DNA from: Achromobacter sp. RTa
Lineage (GTDB): Bacteria; Pseudomonadota; Gammaproteobacteria; Burkholderiales; Burkholderiaceae_B
DNA length: 64,000 nucleotides
Direction of reading: 5' to 3'
Assembly: GCF_000757485.1 (NCBI RefSeq)
Contig: NZ_JPYO01000027.1
Location: 1-64,000 of the forward strand
Shown here: piece after piece, positions 36,104-44,708 of the stretch
Position numbering within the stretch: the stretch's first letter is position 1
Layout of the letters: each line of letters starts with the position of its first letter
Notes under the pieces: generated by a model
What the model was told of the DNA's origin: nothing
The model's database searches: none
The model's input: the letters and a program-made list of their open reading frames with translations, nothing else
Made by a program: the position numbers and the translations under genes

Positions 36104-38083
36104 TCACAGGGGCTTGGACAGCTGTTCGAGGATGGCGGGATTCTCCAGCGTGGAGACGTCCTGCGTGACTTCCTCGCCCTTGGCGACCACGCGCAGCAGG
36201 CGGCGCATGATCTTGCCCGAACGCGTCTTGGGCAGGTTGTCTCCGAAGCGGATGTCCTTGGGCTTGGCGATGGGGCCGATTTCCTTGGCCACCCAGTCGC
36301 GCAGCGTCTTGGCGATGGCCTGCGCCTCGTCGCCTTCCGGACGCGTCCGCTTGAGGACCACGAAGGCCACGACGGCCTCGCCCGTGGTGTCGTCCGGACG
36401 GCCCACCACCGCGGCTTCGGCCACCATCTCGTGCGCAACCAGCGCCGACTCGACTTCCATCGTGCCCAGGCGGTGGCCCGATACGTTCAGCACGTCGTCG
36501 ATGCGGCCCATGATCCAGAAATATCCGTCGGCATCGCGCTGCGCGCCGTCGCCCGCCAGGTAGTAGCCGCGCAGCTCGGAGGGGAAATAGCTCTTCTTGA
36601 AACGCTCCGGGTCGCCCCAGATGTTGCGGATCATCGCGGGCCACGGCCGCTTGATGACCAGGAAGCCGCCGTTGCCCTGCTCGACGTCGGCGCCGGTCTC
36701 GTCGACGATGGCGGCCGCGATGCCCGGCAGCGGCAGGGTGCAGGAACCCGGCTTGGTCGGCGTGGCGCCCGGCAGCGGCGTGATCATGTGGCCGCCGGTC
36801 TCGGTCTGCCACCAGGTGTCCACGATGGGGCAGCGCTCGCGGCCCACGTTCTTGTGGTACCACATCCAGGCTTCGGGGTTGATGGGCTCGCCCACCGTGC
36901 CGATGATGCGCAGGCTGTCCAGGTCGTACTTCATCGGATGCGCTTCGGGCGAGGCCTCGGCCGCCTTGATCAGCGAACGGATCGCGGTGGGCGCGGTATA
37001 GAACGTGGTGACCTTGTGGCGGGCGATCATGTCCCAGAAACGGCCGGCGTTCGGGTAGGTCGGCACGCCTTCGAAGACCACCTGCGTCAGGCCGGCGGCC
37101 AGCGGGCCGTAGGTAATGTAGGTATGCCCGGTGACCCAGCCCACGTCGGCCGTGCACCAGTAGACGTCGTCCTTGCGGGCGTCGAAGGTCCATTTCACCG
37201 TCAGCAGCGCCCACAGCAGGTACCCCGCCGACGAATGCTGCACGCCCTTGGGCTTGCCGGTGGAGCCAGAGGTGTAGAGGATGAAGAGCGGATGCTCGGC
37301 GTTGACCGGCACCGGCTCGCAGGTATCGGCCTGCCCGGCCTCGACGTCATGCATCCAGAGGTCGCGGCCTTCGTTCCATTGCACCTTGCCGCCGGTGCGG
37401 CGGTACACGATGACCTTGGAAACGGCATCGCAGCCGCCCATCGTGAAGGCCTCTTCCACTGCAGGTTTGAGGGGAATGGTCTTGCCGCCGCGCACTTGCT
37501 CGTCGGCGGTGATGACCAGCGAAGCGCCCACGTCCATGATGCGTTCCTGCAGGCTCTTGGCCGAGAAGCCGCCGAACACCACCGAATGCGTCACGCCCAG
37601 GCGCGCGCAGGCCTGCATGGCCACCACGGCTTCGATCGACATGGGCATGTAGATGATGGCGCGGTCGCCCTTCTTGTAGCCCAGCGCGGCGATGCCGTTG
37701 GCGAAGCGGCACACGCGCGCCAGCAGTTCGCGGTAGGTCACCTTGTCGACCTTGCCATCGTCGGACTCGAAGATGATGGCGGTCTTGTCGGCGTTGCCGT
37801 TGGTCAGGTGCACGTCCAGGCAATTGGCCGAAACGTTGAGTTCGCCGTCGCCGAACCAGCGGTAGAACGGAGCGTCGGACTCATCGAGGACCTGCGTGAA
37901 CGGCTTGGTCCACTGCAGGTTGTCGCGGGCCTGGCCGGCCCAGAATCCGTCGAAATCGTTCTCGACCTGCGCGCACAGCGCGTTATAGGCTTCCATGCTG
38001 GGAATGGCGGCACCCTGCGCCGCGCGTTCGGGCGGCGGAAAAACACGGGTTTCCACCAGGACGGACTCAATAGCGTTCGACAT
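36104..38083 (-). CDS. acs: Acetyl-CoA synthetase
   Basis: This 659-residue AMP-forming acetyl-CoA synthetase activates acetate for growth and recycling. It contains [15 protein letters not shown] (phosphate loop), [24 protein letters not shown] (acetate-pocket signature including the conserved Trp), and the C-terminal [12 protein letters not shown] with the catalytic lysine that is typically regulated by acetylation. The start [19 protein letters not shown] with GGAGACA eight bases upstream fits the family. It is preceded by a 285-base spacer with several hairpins. Confidence 0.95.
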   Translation of the reverse strand: MSNAIESVLVETRVFPPPERAAQGAAIPSMEAYNALCAQVENDFDGFWAGQARDNLQWTKPFTQVLDESDAPFYRWFGDGELNVSANCLDVHLTNGNADKTAIIFESDDGKVDKVTYRELLARVCRFANGIAALGYKKGDRAIIYMPMSIEAVVAMQACARLGVTHSVVFGGFSAKSLQERIMDVGASLVITADEQVRGGKTIPLKPAVEEAFTMGGCDAVSKVIVYRRTGGKVQWNEGRDLWMHDVEAGQADTCEPVPVNAEHPLFILYTSGSTGKPKGVQHSSAGYLLWALLTVKWTFDARKDDVYWCTADVGWVTGHTYITYGPLAAGLTQVVFEGVPTYPNAGRFWDMIARHKVTTFYTAPTAIRSLIKAAEASPEAHPMKYDLDSLRIIGTVGEPINPEAWMWYHKNVGRERCPIVDTWWQTETGGHMITPLPGATPTKPGSCTLPLPGIAAAIVDETGADVEQGNGGFLVIKRPWPAMIRNIWGDPERFKKSYFPSELRGYYLAGDGAQRDADGYFWIMGRIDDVLNVSGHRLGTMEVESALVAHEMVAEAAVVGRPDDTTGEAVVAFVVLKRTRPEGDEAQAIAKTLRDWVAKEIGPIAKPKDIRFGDNLPKTRSGKIMRRLLRVVAKGEEVTQDVSTLENPAILEQLSKPL

Positions 38084-38182
38084 GATTTTTGTCTCCAATC
38101 GGTGATTCTGTTGTTTATGCCGCTTTTTCATTACCCACTTGCAACCGTATCGCCACGCTCTTACGGGCACCTTACGCAAAAT

Positions 38183-38319
38183 GCGGGCCAGAGCCCGCAA
38201 GGGCGCAGGAGCTCGGAGCTCCGGCAATGCCGGCCTCGGGCCCAGTGGGCCGGAAGGCATACATATAGCGGCATGCACAAGCAAACAACGCACCGGCGCC
38301 GCATCGGAAAAGCGGCGCC
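38183..38319. repeat. Cluster of hairpins between the MFS gene and acs
   Basis: Four inverted repeats lie in a row: GCGGGC-(4)-GCCCGC (38183-38198), GGAGCTC-G-GAGCTCC (38208-38222), a longer imperfect stem opening ATGCCGGCC and closing GGCAT (38227-38260), and GGCGCCGC-(9)-GCGGCGCC (38295-38319). Read on the minus strand, the last one comes directly after the MFS stop and is followed by a T-rich stretch, so it may terminate that operon. The others may be dispersed repeats or acs leader structure. Confidence 0.55.
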
Positions 38320-38367
38320 GCTGGGCAGACCATAAGGATAGCAGCCGCCGCGGCGCTTTCGCGAGAC

Positions 38368-39768
38368 TCAGGCGGCCCGCCGGGCCAGGCCGCGCTTCAT
38401 GTCGACCCGCGACAGCAGGATGAGGCCGCCGACGAAGAACAGGCCGGTCACCAGGATCGCCAGCCGGTGGTTGCCGTGAGTGGCCCAGGTCACCAGGCCA
38501 TAGGTCAGCGGGCCGATCACGGCGGCCAGTTGCACCGCGAAGGTCCATAGCGAGAAAAACTCGGCCAGGCGGCCCGCGGGCGCGAGGGCGCCTGTCATGG
38601 CCCGCCCTGCGCTCTGGGTGGTGCCCATGCACAGCCCAGCCAGCGTTGCGGCCACCCAGAACACCGGCGCCGTCACGGCCGAATAAGCCACCAGCACCAT
38701 AACGATCCAGCCGACCAGCGTCATTGCCAGCGCGGGCTTGTGGCCGATGCGGTCCTGCACGTAGCCGAACGAGAACGCGCCGGCCGCCGCGCCGATGTTC
38801 ACGGTGAACACCAGCAACATGATCTGGGGAGTGGTGAAGCCCATGACCTCCGAGGCATACACGGCCGCCAGCGTGATCACCACGGAAATCCCGGCCTGGT
38901 AGCAGGCGATGCACATGAGCAGCCGGCGGAACTCCGGAAAATGCAGCCCCGTTTCACGCCAGGCGTAGGCCAGACGCTTGAGCATGTGCAGCGCCTCGGG
39001 CTGTCCGGCTTGCGGTTTCGCGCGCTCGCGCAGCAGGAAGAAGGATGGCAGCGCCGCCAGCGCGAATACGGCGCACGTGACGACAATGACCCAGGGGACG
39101 AAATGCTCGGCGGTCGCGCCTCGCGCCTCGGCCAGCGTCACCACCACCAGCGACAATCCCAGGGTGAGCATGCCGCCGCAATAGCCGAAGCTCCAGCCCC
39201 AGCCCGACACCCGCCCCAGCGCGGAGGGCTTGGCAAGCTCGGGCAGGAAGGCGGCCACCACGGACTCGCCCACGCAATAGCAGTAGTTCGATATGACGAT
39301 GGCGGCCAGCGCGAGCCAGACGTCTCCGGGCCCCGCCTGCGTCAGCACCAGGGTGGCCGCGACGCATCCCACCGTGCTGGCGTAGAGCAGCCGGCGCTTG
39401 CCCGCGCTCGCGTCGGCGCGGGCGCCCAGCGTGGGCATGGTGAGCATGATGAGCAGATAGGACAGCGACAGCGCCGCGGTCCAGGCGAGCGTGGCCCACG
39501 GAGCGCGTCCGCCCACCACGCCGACGAAATAGGTGCTGAACACCGCCGTAAGGATCACGGTGGTGTAGCCGGAATTGGCGAAGTCGTACATGGCCCAGGC
39601 CCAGACTTCGCGCTTGGCCACGCCCGGATTCAGGGGGCTGTCGCCCCCCGGTCCGGCGTTGAGTCCGGAAGCGCCGGCCGGCGCTTCCGGCGGCACGCCC
39701 TGGCCTACCGGACTGCCTTCGTGCTGCGCACGCCGGTATTCGCCCTCGGGGCGGCCCTGCGAGCTCAT
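38368..39768 (-). CDS. MFS transporter (UMF1/Atg22-like)
   Basis: This 466-residue permease with about 12 membrane spans belongs to the UMF1/Atg22-like branch of the major facilitator superfamily; [20 protein letters not shown] is its signature first helix. ATG at 39768 overlaps the stop of the GlcG/HbpS gene by 4 bases, so this start is well supported. As a result the protein carries an unusual N-terminal extension of about 50 residues, rich in Gly, Pro and Ala, encoded partly by a 26-base perfect palindrome. The substrate is unknown. Co-transcription with prpE suggests a carboxylate or metabolite, but that is inference. Confidence 0.85.
   Translation of the reverse strand: MSSQGRPEGEYRRAQHEGSPVGQGVPPEAPAGASGLNAGPGGDSPLNPGVAKREVWAWAMYDFANSGYTTVILTAVFSTYFVGVVGGRAPWATLAWTAALSLSYLLIMLTMPTLGARADASAGKRRLLYASTVGCVAATLVLTQAGPGDVWLALAAIVISNYCYCVGESVVAAFLPELAKPSALGRVSGWGWSFGYCGGMLTLGLSLVVVTLAEARGATAEHFVPWVIVVTCAVFALAALPSFFLLRERAKPQAGQPEALHMLKRLAYAWRETGLHFPEFRRLLMCIACYQAGISVVITLAAVYASEVMGFTTPQIMLLVFTVNIGAAAGAFSFGYVQDRIGHKPALAMTLVGWIVMVLVAYSAVTAPVFWVAATLAGLCMGTTQSAGRAMTGALAPAGRLAEFFSLWTFAVQLAAVIGPLTYGLVTWATHGNHRLAILVTGLFFVGGLILLSRVDMKRGLARRAA
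39665..39690. repeat. 26-bp perfect palindrome in the start of the MFS gene
   Basis: CCGGAAGCGCCGG followed by its exact reverse complement forms an even 26-base palindrome, encoding [10 protein letters not shown] in the N-terminal extension of the MFS protein. A second short dyad, GGGGG-(6)-CCCCC, lies about 20 bases away near 39636-39651. The combination resembles a dispersed palindromic element that has landed in-frame near the gene start. Confidence 0.6.
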
Positions 39769-40172
39769 AGGCCCAGCGCGGCGATACCTGCCTGGGCGAT
39801 CTGCACGTCTTCGGTCGATTTCACGCCCGAGACGCCGACCGCGCCAACCACGTGGCCGTTCGCCACGACCGGCACGCCGCCTTCCAGCAGGCCGTCGATC
39901 AACGGGGCAGACAGGAACGAATAGCGGCCGTTGTTGATCATTTCTTCGTAGACGCGCGATTCGCGGCGGCCCAGCGCGGCGGTCTTGGCCTTCGCGGGAG
40001 CGATATGCGCCGAGATCGGAGCCGCGTCGTCCAGGCGCAGCATGCCCAGCAGGTGGCCGCCGTCGTCGACCACGGCGATGGTGACGGCCCATTTGTTCTG
40101 CAGGGCGTGTGCCTCGGCCGCGGCCAACACTTTCTTGACGTCTTCGGCGCTCAGCACGGGTTTGGTATTCAT
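39765..40172 (-). CDS. GlcG/HbpS family heme-binding-like protein (DUF336)
   Basis: This 135-residue protein has the GlcG/HbpS fold: KKVLAAAEAHALQNKWAVTIAVVDDGGHLLGMLRLDDA in the first half and GGVPVVANGHVVGAVGVSGVKSTEDVQIAQAGI in the second. Relatives include HbpS, which binds heme and iron, and GlcG of glycolate operons, whose function is unclear. No signal peptide is present, so it should be cytoplasmic. The gene overlaps both neighbours by 4 bases (prpE upstream and the MFS gene downstream), indicating translational coupling of all three. Confidence 0.88.
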   Translation of the reverse strand: MNTKPVLSAEDVKKVLAAAEAHALQNKWAVTIAVVDDGGHLLGMLRLDDAAPISAHIAPAKAKTAALGRRESRVYEEMINNGRYSFLSAPLIDGLLEGGVPVVANGHVVGAVGVSGVKSTEDVQIAQAGIAALGL

Positions 40173-42058
40173 TGCAGCGACTCCTTGATCTGTTCCAGGG
40201 CGGTTGGGTCTTCTATGGTGGTCAGATCCCCGGGGTCGCGTCCTTCGCATACCGCGACGATCGCGCGGCGCAGCACCTTGCCGGAACGGGTCTTGGGCAG
40301 CGCGCCCACGAACCGGATCCGGGCGGGCCTGGCCACCGCTCCCAGCTGATCCTCCACCAGCCGCATGATATCGCCTTCCAGCTGCTTTGCCCCTTCTTCG
40401 GTCTCCGCCCCCGCGGGATTCTTGAGCACGGCGAACGCCATGGCCACCTGCCCCTTGAGCGCGTCCGCCACGCCCACGACCGCGCATTCGGCGACCAGGC
40501 CGTGGCTGTTGACCGATTCCTCGATCTCGCGCGTGCCCAGCCTGTGGCCCGCCACATTGATCACGTCGTCCGTGCGCCCCAGGATGAACCAGTAGCCATC
40601 GGCGTCCACCAGCCCCCAGTCGAACGTGGAATACACCTGGCGTCCGGGAATGGACGTGAAGTAGGTCTGCACGAAGCGTTCGTCGTCGCCCCAGATGGTC
40701 GACATCGAGCCGGGCGGCAGCGGCGGCACGATGGCCACCACGCCCTTCTGGTCCGGGCCCAGGTCCTCGCCCGTGGATTCGCTGACGATGCGCGCGTCGA
40801 AGCCGTACACGGGGAAGGACGGGCTGCCGTAGCGGGTGGGCACTTGCTCCACGCCCGGTTGGGCCGAGAGTATGGGCCAGCCGGATTCCGTCTGCCAGTA
40901 GTTGTCGATGATAGGCTTGCCCAGCCCGCTGGAAATCCATTGCGCCGTGGGCTCGTCCAGGGGCTCGCCCGCCAGGTACACCGCGCGCAGCGAGGACAGG
41001 TCGTGCTGCCTGAGAAGCGCCGGGTCCTGCCGCTTGAGCACCCGCACCGCGGTCGGCGCCGAAAACAGGGTGTTGACGCCGAACTGCTCGACGAGCTTCC
41101 ACAGGATCGCGCCGTCCGGGCGCACCGGCGTGCCTTCGTACAGCACCGTCGCCTGCCCGCCGATCAGCGGACCGTAGACGATGTAGGAATGGCCCACCAC
41201 CCAGCCGATGTCGCTGGTGCAGAAGTACGTGTCGCCCGCCTTCCCGTTGAAGATGTATTCCATGGACGACGCCAGCGCCACGGCGTAACCGCCCGTGTCG
41301 CGCTGCACGCCCTTGGGCCGGCCCGTGGTGCCCGAGGTATAGAGGATATAGCTGGGTTCGGACGACTCCAGCCACTCTACCGGCACCCGCGCGCCACGGT
41401 GGCGCTCCCGCAGGGTGGCGTAATCCAGGTCGCGCCCCGCCACGGGTTCGAAGGGGGCCAGTCCCCGGTCGAACACCACGACCGAGGCCGGCGGCGTCTT
41501 GGCCAGGGCCAGCGCCCGGTCCAGCAGCGGCTTGTATGGCACGACCTTGCCCGCGCGCGAGCCGCCGTCGGTGCACACCACGACCTTGGGCGCCGCGTCG
41601 TCGATGCGCTGCGCAAGGTTGACCGAGGCGAACCCGCCGAACACCACGGAATGCACGGCGCCGATCCGGGCACAGGCAAGCATCGTGAACACCGCCTCCG
41701 GCACCATCGGCATGTAAAGCAGCACCCGGTCGCCGCGCCCCACGCCCAGCTCCTTGAGCATGGCGGCGGCCGCATTGACCTCTTCGAAGACGTCCTGCCG
41801 TGTGTAGACGTGCTCGCGGTCCACTTCGGTGGACACCCAGATCAGGGCCGGCGCGTCGGCCTGCGTCGGCAGCCAGCGATCGACGGCGTTGTAGCAAAGA
41901 TTGGTCCGCCCGCCCGTGAACCATTTGGCGAACGGCGGACGGGAAAAGTCCAGCACAGACTCGAACGGCGTTTCCCAATGAATGCGGCCCGCCTCTTCCC
42001 GCCAGAAAGCATCGCGATCATGCACCGAGCGGTAATGGAAATCCCGGGTTTTTTGCAT
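40169..42058 (-). CDS. prpE: Propionyl-CoA synthetase
   Basis: This 629-residue AMP-forming ligase resembles acetyl-CoA synthetase but begins RDFHYRSVHDRDAFWREEAGRIHWETPFE and has the YWQTESGWPI motif typical of PrpE. Other signatures are YTSGTTGRPKGVQRD and TRSGKVLRRAI with the C-terminal catalytic lysine. It activates propionate for the methylcitrate or a related pathway. No prpBCD genes are in the window. AGGAGACATAA precedes the ATG. A palindrome-rich region upstream may carry regulator sites. Confidence 0.93.
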   Translation of the reverse strand: MQKTRDFHYRSVHDRDAFWREEAGRIHWETPFESVLDFSRPPFAKWFTGGRTNLCYNAVDRWLPTQADAPALIWVSTEVDREHVYTRQDVFEEVNAAAAMLKELGVGRGDRVLLYMPMVPEAVFTMLACARIGAVHSVVFGGFASVNLAQRIDDAAPKVVVCTDGGSRAGKVVPYKPLLDRALALAKTPPASVVVFDRGLAPFEPVAGRDLDYATLRERHRGARVPVEWLESSEPSYILYTSGTTGRPKGVQRDTGGYAVALASSMEYIFNGKAGDTYFCTSDIGWVVGHSYIVYGPLIGGQATVLYEGTPVRPDGAILWKLVEQFGVNTLFSAPTAVRVLKRQDPALLRQHDLSSLRAVYLAGEPLDEPTAQWISSGLGKPIIDNYWQTESGWPILSAQPGVEQVPTRYGSPSFPVYGFDARIVSESTGEDLGPDQKGVVAIVPPLPPGSMSTIWGDDERFVQTYFTSIPGRQVYSTFDWGLVDADGYWFILGRTDDVINVAGHRLGTREIEESVNSHGLVAECAVVGVADALKGQVAMAFAVLKNPAGAETEEGAKQLEGDIMRLVEDQLGAVARPARIRFVGALPKTRSGKVLRRAIVAVCEGRDPGDLTTIEDPTALEQIKESLQ

Positions 42059-42127
42059 TTATGTCTCCTGTTATCGTTCGTAAGCCTTATGGCTGATTGC
42101 TTTCTTTTCGAATCTTTCGGTCATTTT

Positions 42128-42160
42128 GGTTGGCCAACCTTGCACGAGGCTTGCCGCAAG
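42128..42160. promoter_or_regulatory. Two palindromes upstream of prpE
   Basis: GGTTGGCCAACC (42128-42139) is a perfect 12-base palindrome, and CTTGC-C-GCAAG (42150-42160) follows 10 bases later. They lie 70-102 bases upstream of the prpE ATG and are suitable operator candidates. No regulator gene is adjacent, so the binding protein is unknown. Confidence 0.4.
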
Positions 42161-42234
42161 TCAAAAAGTTCCGCCAAGCGTCCACGCTGCATGGACATTT
42201 AAGCCGGTAACGTAACGAACCGGTCTTGAAAGTT

Positions 42235-42243
42235 TGGTAGAAT
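42235..42243 (+). promoter_or_regulatory. Extended -10-like element before the NlpC/P60 gene
   Basis: TGGTAGAAT at 42235-42243 matches an extended -10 (TG-N-TAGAAT) about 100 bases before the ATG at 42346. No good -35 lies at the expected distance, which is tolerated with an extended -10. Tentative. Confidence 0.35.
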
Positions 42244-42345
42244 CCCCGCGAAGTTGTACAAAAATGTTGATTTTGCTGACATTTCAGCCCGATTCACGGC
42301 GAATTCCGTGCTTTTGGCCGTTGTCCGCAGATCATCCCCAGGCGA

Positions 42346-43005
42346 ATGCATCGACACTCCACCCGCGCGCTACAGATTTCATCCTCTGCCCAGGCAACAC
42401 GCGGTCTGCGTTTGCTGGCGCTGGTTGCGTGCGTGGCGGGTCTGGCAGGTTGTGCCGGCACGAACCCAAAGTCAACCGCCCATACGTCGGAGATCGACCC
42501 CTACGAAACGGAGTGGGTCGCCACCGCCGATGACCCCATCGGCATGCTGGTGGTGCACAAGTTCAAGCGCGAGCGCCAAAAGGCCCACTCGGGCGTGAGC
42601 AGCGACAACGCCATGGTAAGCGAAGCCCTGAACCAACTGGGCATCCGCTACCGCTTTGGCGGCAATTCCCCCGATACCGGCTTCGATTGCAGCGGGCTGG
42701 TCACCTACACCGCCGAACGTTCGCTGGGCCTGAAGCTGCCCCGCGTCGCGGCCGAGATGGCTCGTCAGGGCGTCGCCGTCGACAAGAACGAGCTGAAGGC
42801 CGGCGACCTGGTCTTCTTCAACACGCTGGGCCGCCGCTATTCGCACGTGGGCATCTACCTGGGCGATGACCGCTTCGTGCACTCGCCCAGCGCCGGCGGC
42901 GTGGTCCGCGTCGAAAACATGACCATGGCCTACTGGGCCAAGCGCTACAACGGCGCCCGCCGCCTCGACAACAATCTCATGGCCTCCGCGCGCGCGGCCA
43001 ACTGA
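42346..43005 (+). CDS. NlpC/P60 (C40) peptidoglycan endopeptidase lipoprotein
   Basis: This 219-residue lipoprotein has a hydrophobic signal ending in the lipobox LAGC, with lipidation expected at C36. The NlpC/P60 domain spans residues 88-205: the catalytic cysteine is C115 in FDCSGLVTY and the histidine is H167 in YSHVGIYLG. Such enzymes cut the peptide stems of peptidoglycan, usually the D-Glu to diaminopimelate bond, and the group includes Spr/MepS-like hydrolases. The envelope location and single catalytic domain fit that role. The substrate is inferred. Confidence 0.9.
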   Translation: MHRHSTRALQISSSAQATRGLRLLALVACVAGLAGCAGTNPKSTAHTSEIDPYETEWVATADDPIGMLVVHKFKRERQKAHSGVSSDNAMVSEALNQLGIRYRFGGNSPDTGFDCSGLVTYTAERSLGLKLPRVAAEMARQGVAVDKNELKAGDLVFFNTLGRRYSHVGIYLGDDRFVHSPSAGGVVRVENMTMAYWAKRYNGARRLDNNLMASARAAN

Positions 43006-43035
43006 GCCCCGCCCCGCTTCCCGTACAGAACAAGC

Positions 43036-43071
43036 AAAACGCCGCCGGACTTTCCAGTCCGGCGGCGTTTT
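43036..43071 (+). terminator. Rho-independent terminator of the NlpC/P60 gene
   Basis: AAAACGCCGCCGGAC pairs perfectly with GTCCGGCGGCGTTTT around a 6-base TTTCCA loop, 30 bases after the stop. The run of A and T on the two flanks makes it capable of working in both directions, serving the DUF2325 gene on the minus strand too. Confidence 0.9.
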
Positions 43072-43152
43072 CGTTTCTCTTCGCGGCTTGCGTGCCGCGG
43101 GCCGTTTTGGCCTCCCCAGTGTTCTCTCGCGGCCGCGGCAGGCGGCCGGCGC

Positions 43153-43476
43153 TTAATGCACCGTGCCCGCGCGGGAGCACAGGCCGCATTGCTGCAGCGC
43201 CTGCTGCATGCTGCATACCGAGCGGCGACAAGCCACGACCCGGATGCCGCCGCGCTGCGCCGCGTTGCGGAAGGTCTTCATGACGTTATGGCCCAGGAAA
43301 TCGGTCAGCAGGATGACCAGCTGGGTGCCCGACGGCAGTTGCAGCGTCTTCTTTTGATGCGAAGGATCGCGCCCGCTGATGTGGTGCGTGATCGAAATAT
43401 TGTGTCCTTTGAGAAGATCGGGAATGTTGCCGAGGCGGTCGGCGCCCACTACCACTGCACTGAGTCCTGCCGTCAT
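43153..43476 (-). CDS. DUF2325 domain protein with iron-box promoter
   Basis: This 107-residue protein fits DUF2325: SAVVVGADRLGNIPDLLKGHNISITHHISGR at the start, LPSGTQLVILLTDFLGHNVM in the middle and a C-terminal VACRRSVCSMQQAL. Its function is unknown. The last 25 residues contain four cysteines as CRRSVC and CGLC, suggesting metal or redox chemistry. Two Fur-box-like sequences lie within 90 bases upstream, so iron-dependent control is likely. It stands alone, flanked by terminators, between the NlpC/P60 gene and the CysB-like gene. Confidence 0.85.
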   Translation of the reverse strand: MTAGLSAVVVGADRLGNIPDLLKGHNISITHHISGRDPSHQKKTLQLPSGTQLVILLTDFLGHNVMKTFRNAAQRGGIRVVACRRSVCSMQQALQQCGLCSRAGTVH

Positions 43477-43505
43477 GATGAACCTCGCTGGGTCGTTGAG
43501 ACTGG

Positions 43506-43527
43506 ATGTAATGATAATGATTCCTAT
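43506..43527. promoter_or_regulatory. Fur box 1
   Basis: ATGTAATGATAATGATTCCT contains the GATAATGAT core of the classical 19-base Fur consensus. It lies 30-51 bases upstream of the DUF2325 ATG, overlapping the probable promoter. The region is strikingly AT-rich compared with its surroundings. Confidence 0.7.
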
Positions 43528-43541
43528 TTTTTAGTCAACAC

Positions 43542-43562
43542 AAATGAGAGCCATTCTTATTT
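43542..43562. promoter_or_regulatory. Fur box 2
   Basis: AAATGAGAGCCATTCTTATT (starting at 43542) resembles the symmetric Fur form AAATGAGAATGATTCTCATT, with matching outer arms. It is about 35 bases from Fur box 1. Two boxes in tandem are common at tightly iron-repressed promoters. Confidence 0.55.
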
Positions 43563-43614
43563 AATTATTTTTATGAGCCCCCAAAAGGGGATAGCGAGAT
43601 CCGGAGAGGGCAAG

Positions 43615-43645
43615 AAAAAAGCGCGGGCCGGAAGGCGCCGCGCTT
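43615..43645 (-). terminator. Rho-independent terminator of the CysB-like gene
   Basis: On the minus strand AAGCGCGG-(11)-CCGCGCTT is followed by TTTT, 25 bases after the stop of the LysR gene. Inner bases GCGCC/GGCC strengthen the stem. Confidence 0.75.
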
Positions 43646-43669
43646 CTTGCTTTCGGGGGGACGAACCGC

Positions 43670-44614
43670 CTACTTGGGCGTGCCCTGCACCGCTTCCGTG
43701 ACCACCGCACGGCTCAGGGACGGCGCCAGCATTTCCAGGAAGGTGTAGACGTAGTCGCGCAGGAACACGCCGGCCTTCACGCCGACGCGGGTCGTATGCG
43801 TGCCGAACAGATGGCCCACGGGCAACCCCACCAGGTTCGAGTCGCGCCGCGGATCGTAGGCCACGCCGGCAATGATGCCGATGCCCAGGCCCACATCGAC
43901 GTAGGTCTTGATCACGTCGGCGTCGATGGCTTCCAGCACGATGTCCGGATGGATGCCCTGGTTCGCGAAGATCTCGTCTATGGTGCTGCGGCCCGTGAAG
44001 GCGCGGTCATAGGTCACGATGGGGAATTCGGCCAGTTGCGCGAGCGACAGGCGCTTGGCGGCGCTGGACGTCAGCTCGGCGAGCGGATGGTCCGGGCGCA
44101 CCACCACGGTGTGCTCCCAGGCATAGACCGGCAAGGTGGCAAGGCCCGGCGTCAGGGCCAGGGATTCCGTCGCCAGCGCAAGATCGGCCTGCTCGTGCAG
44201 GACCATCTCCGCCAGTTGCGCGGGGCTGCCTTCGGCCAGGGACAGGTGCACCTTGGGAAATTGCTTGCGGAACGCAGGGATGACCCGCGGCAGCAGGTAG
44301 CGCGCCTGGGTGTGGGTGCATGCGATCACCAGGCCGCCCTCGTCGCGCCGGGCGAACTCGTCGCTGACCTTCTTGAGGTTGTCCACTTCGCGCATGATGC
44401 GATCGATGACCTGCGACACCGCCAGGCCGGGCTTGGTCAGCCCTTTGATGCGTTTTCCATGCCGTTCGAAGATCTTGATGCCCAGTTCGTCTTCGAACTC
44501 GATGATTGCCTTGGACACTCCCGGCTGGGAGGTGTAGAGCATCCGGGCGGCTTCGGTCAGATTGAAGTCGCGCCGGATGGTTTCCCGCACGAAACGAAAT
44601 TGCTGCAGGTTCAT
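43670..44614 (-). CDS. cysB: CysB family LysR-type regulator
   Basis: This 314-residue regulator matches CysB/Cbl rather than generic LysR proteins: MNLQQFRFVRETIRRDFNLTEAARMLYTSQPGVSKAIIEFEDELGIKIFERHGKR in the winged-helix domain. The effector domain contains THTQARYLLP with the conserved TTHTQARY-like acyl-serine pocket and YDRAFTGRSTID. CysB activates sulfate assimilation genes in response to N-acetylserine. No cys genes are in the window, so the regulon is elsewhere. The upstream spacer has nested dyads with repeated ATAAG, suggesting autoregulation. Confidence 0.85.
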   Translation of the reverse strand: MNLQQFRFVRETIRRDFNLTEAARMLYTSQPGVSKAIIEFEDELGIKIFERHGKRIKGLTKPGLAVSQVIDRIMREVDNLKKVSDEFARRDEGGLVIACTHTQARYLLPRVIPAFRKQFPKVHLSLAEGSPAQLAEMVLHEQADLALATESLALTPGLATLPVYAWEHTVVVRPDHPLAELTSSAAKRLSLAQLAEFPIVTYDRAFTGRSTIDEIFANQGIHPDIVLEAIDADVIKTYVDVGLGIGIIAGVAYDPRRDSNLVGLPVGHLFGTHTTRVGVKAGVFLRDYVYTFLEMLAPSLSRAVVTEAVQGTPK

Positions 44615-44642
44615 GAATTGGCCCCTGATAGACGGACCAATT

Positions 44643-44703
44643 ATAAGTAATAAGGACGCCTTGCTATATCACTTATTCGTATAAGCTTAGGAGCAAGACG
44701 TCC
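44643..44703. promoter_or_regulatory. Nested dyads upstream of the CysB-like gene
   Basis: An outer inverted repeat (GGACGCCTTGCT at 44654-44665 against AGCAAGACGTCC at 44692-44703, one mismatch) encloses an inner perfect one, CTTAT-TCGT-ATAAG (44672-44685). Two further ATAAG half-sites lie at 44643-44647 and 44650-44654. The 94-base spacer lies between mmsA and the regulator gene on the same strand. It probably combines promoter and autoregulatory sites. Confidence 0.55.
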
Positions 44704-44708
44704 CTCTT

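Noticed and set aside
35924..38335. An 803-codon plus-strand frame opposite acs
   Set aside because: The acs product on the other strand is complete with all motifs. This frame matches nothing and is a codon-bias artefact.
42241..42360. A longer upstream start for the NlpC/P60 lipoprotein
   Set aside because: ATG 42346 gives a normal lipoprotein signal of 35 residues. Upstream codons lie in the promoter-like AT-rich spacer.
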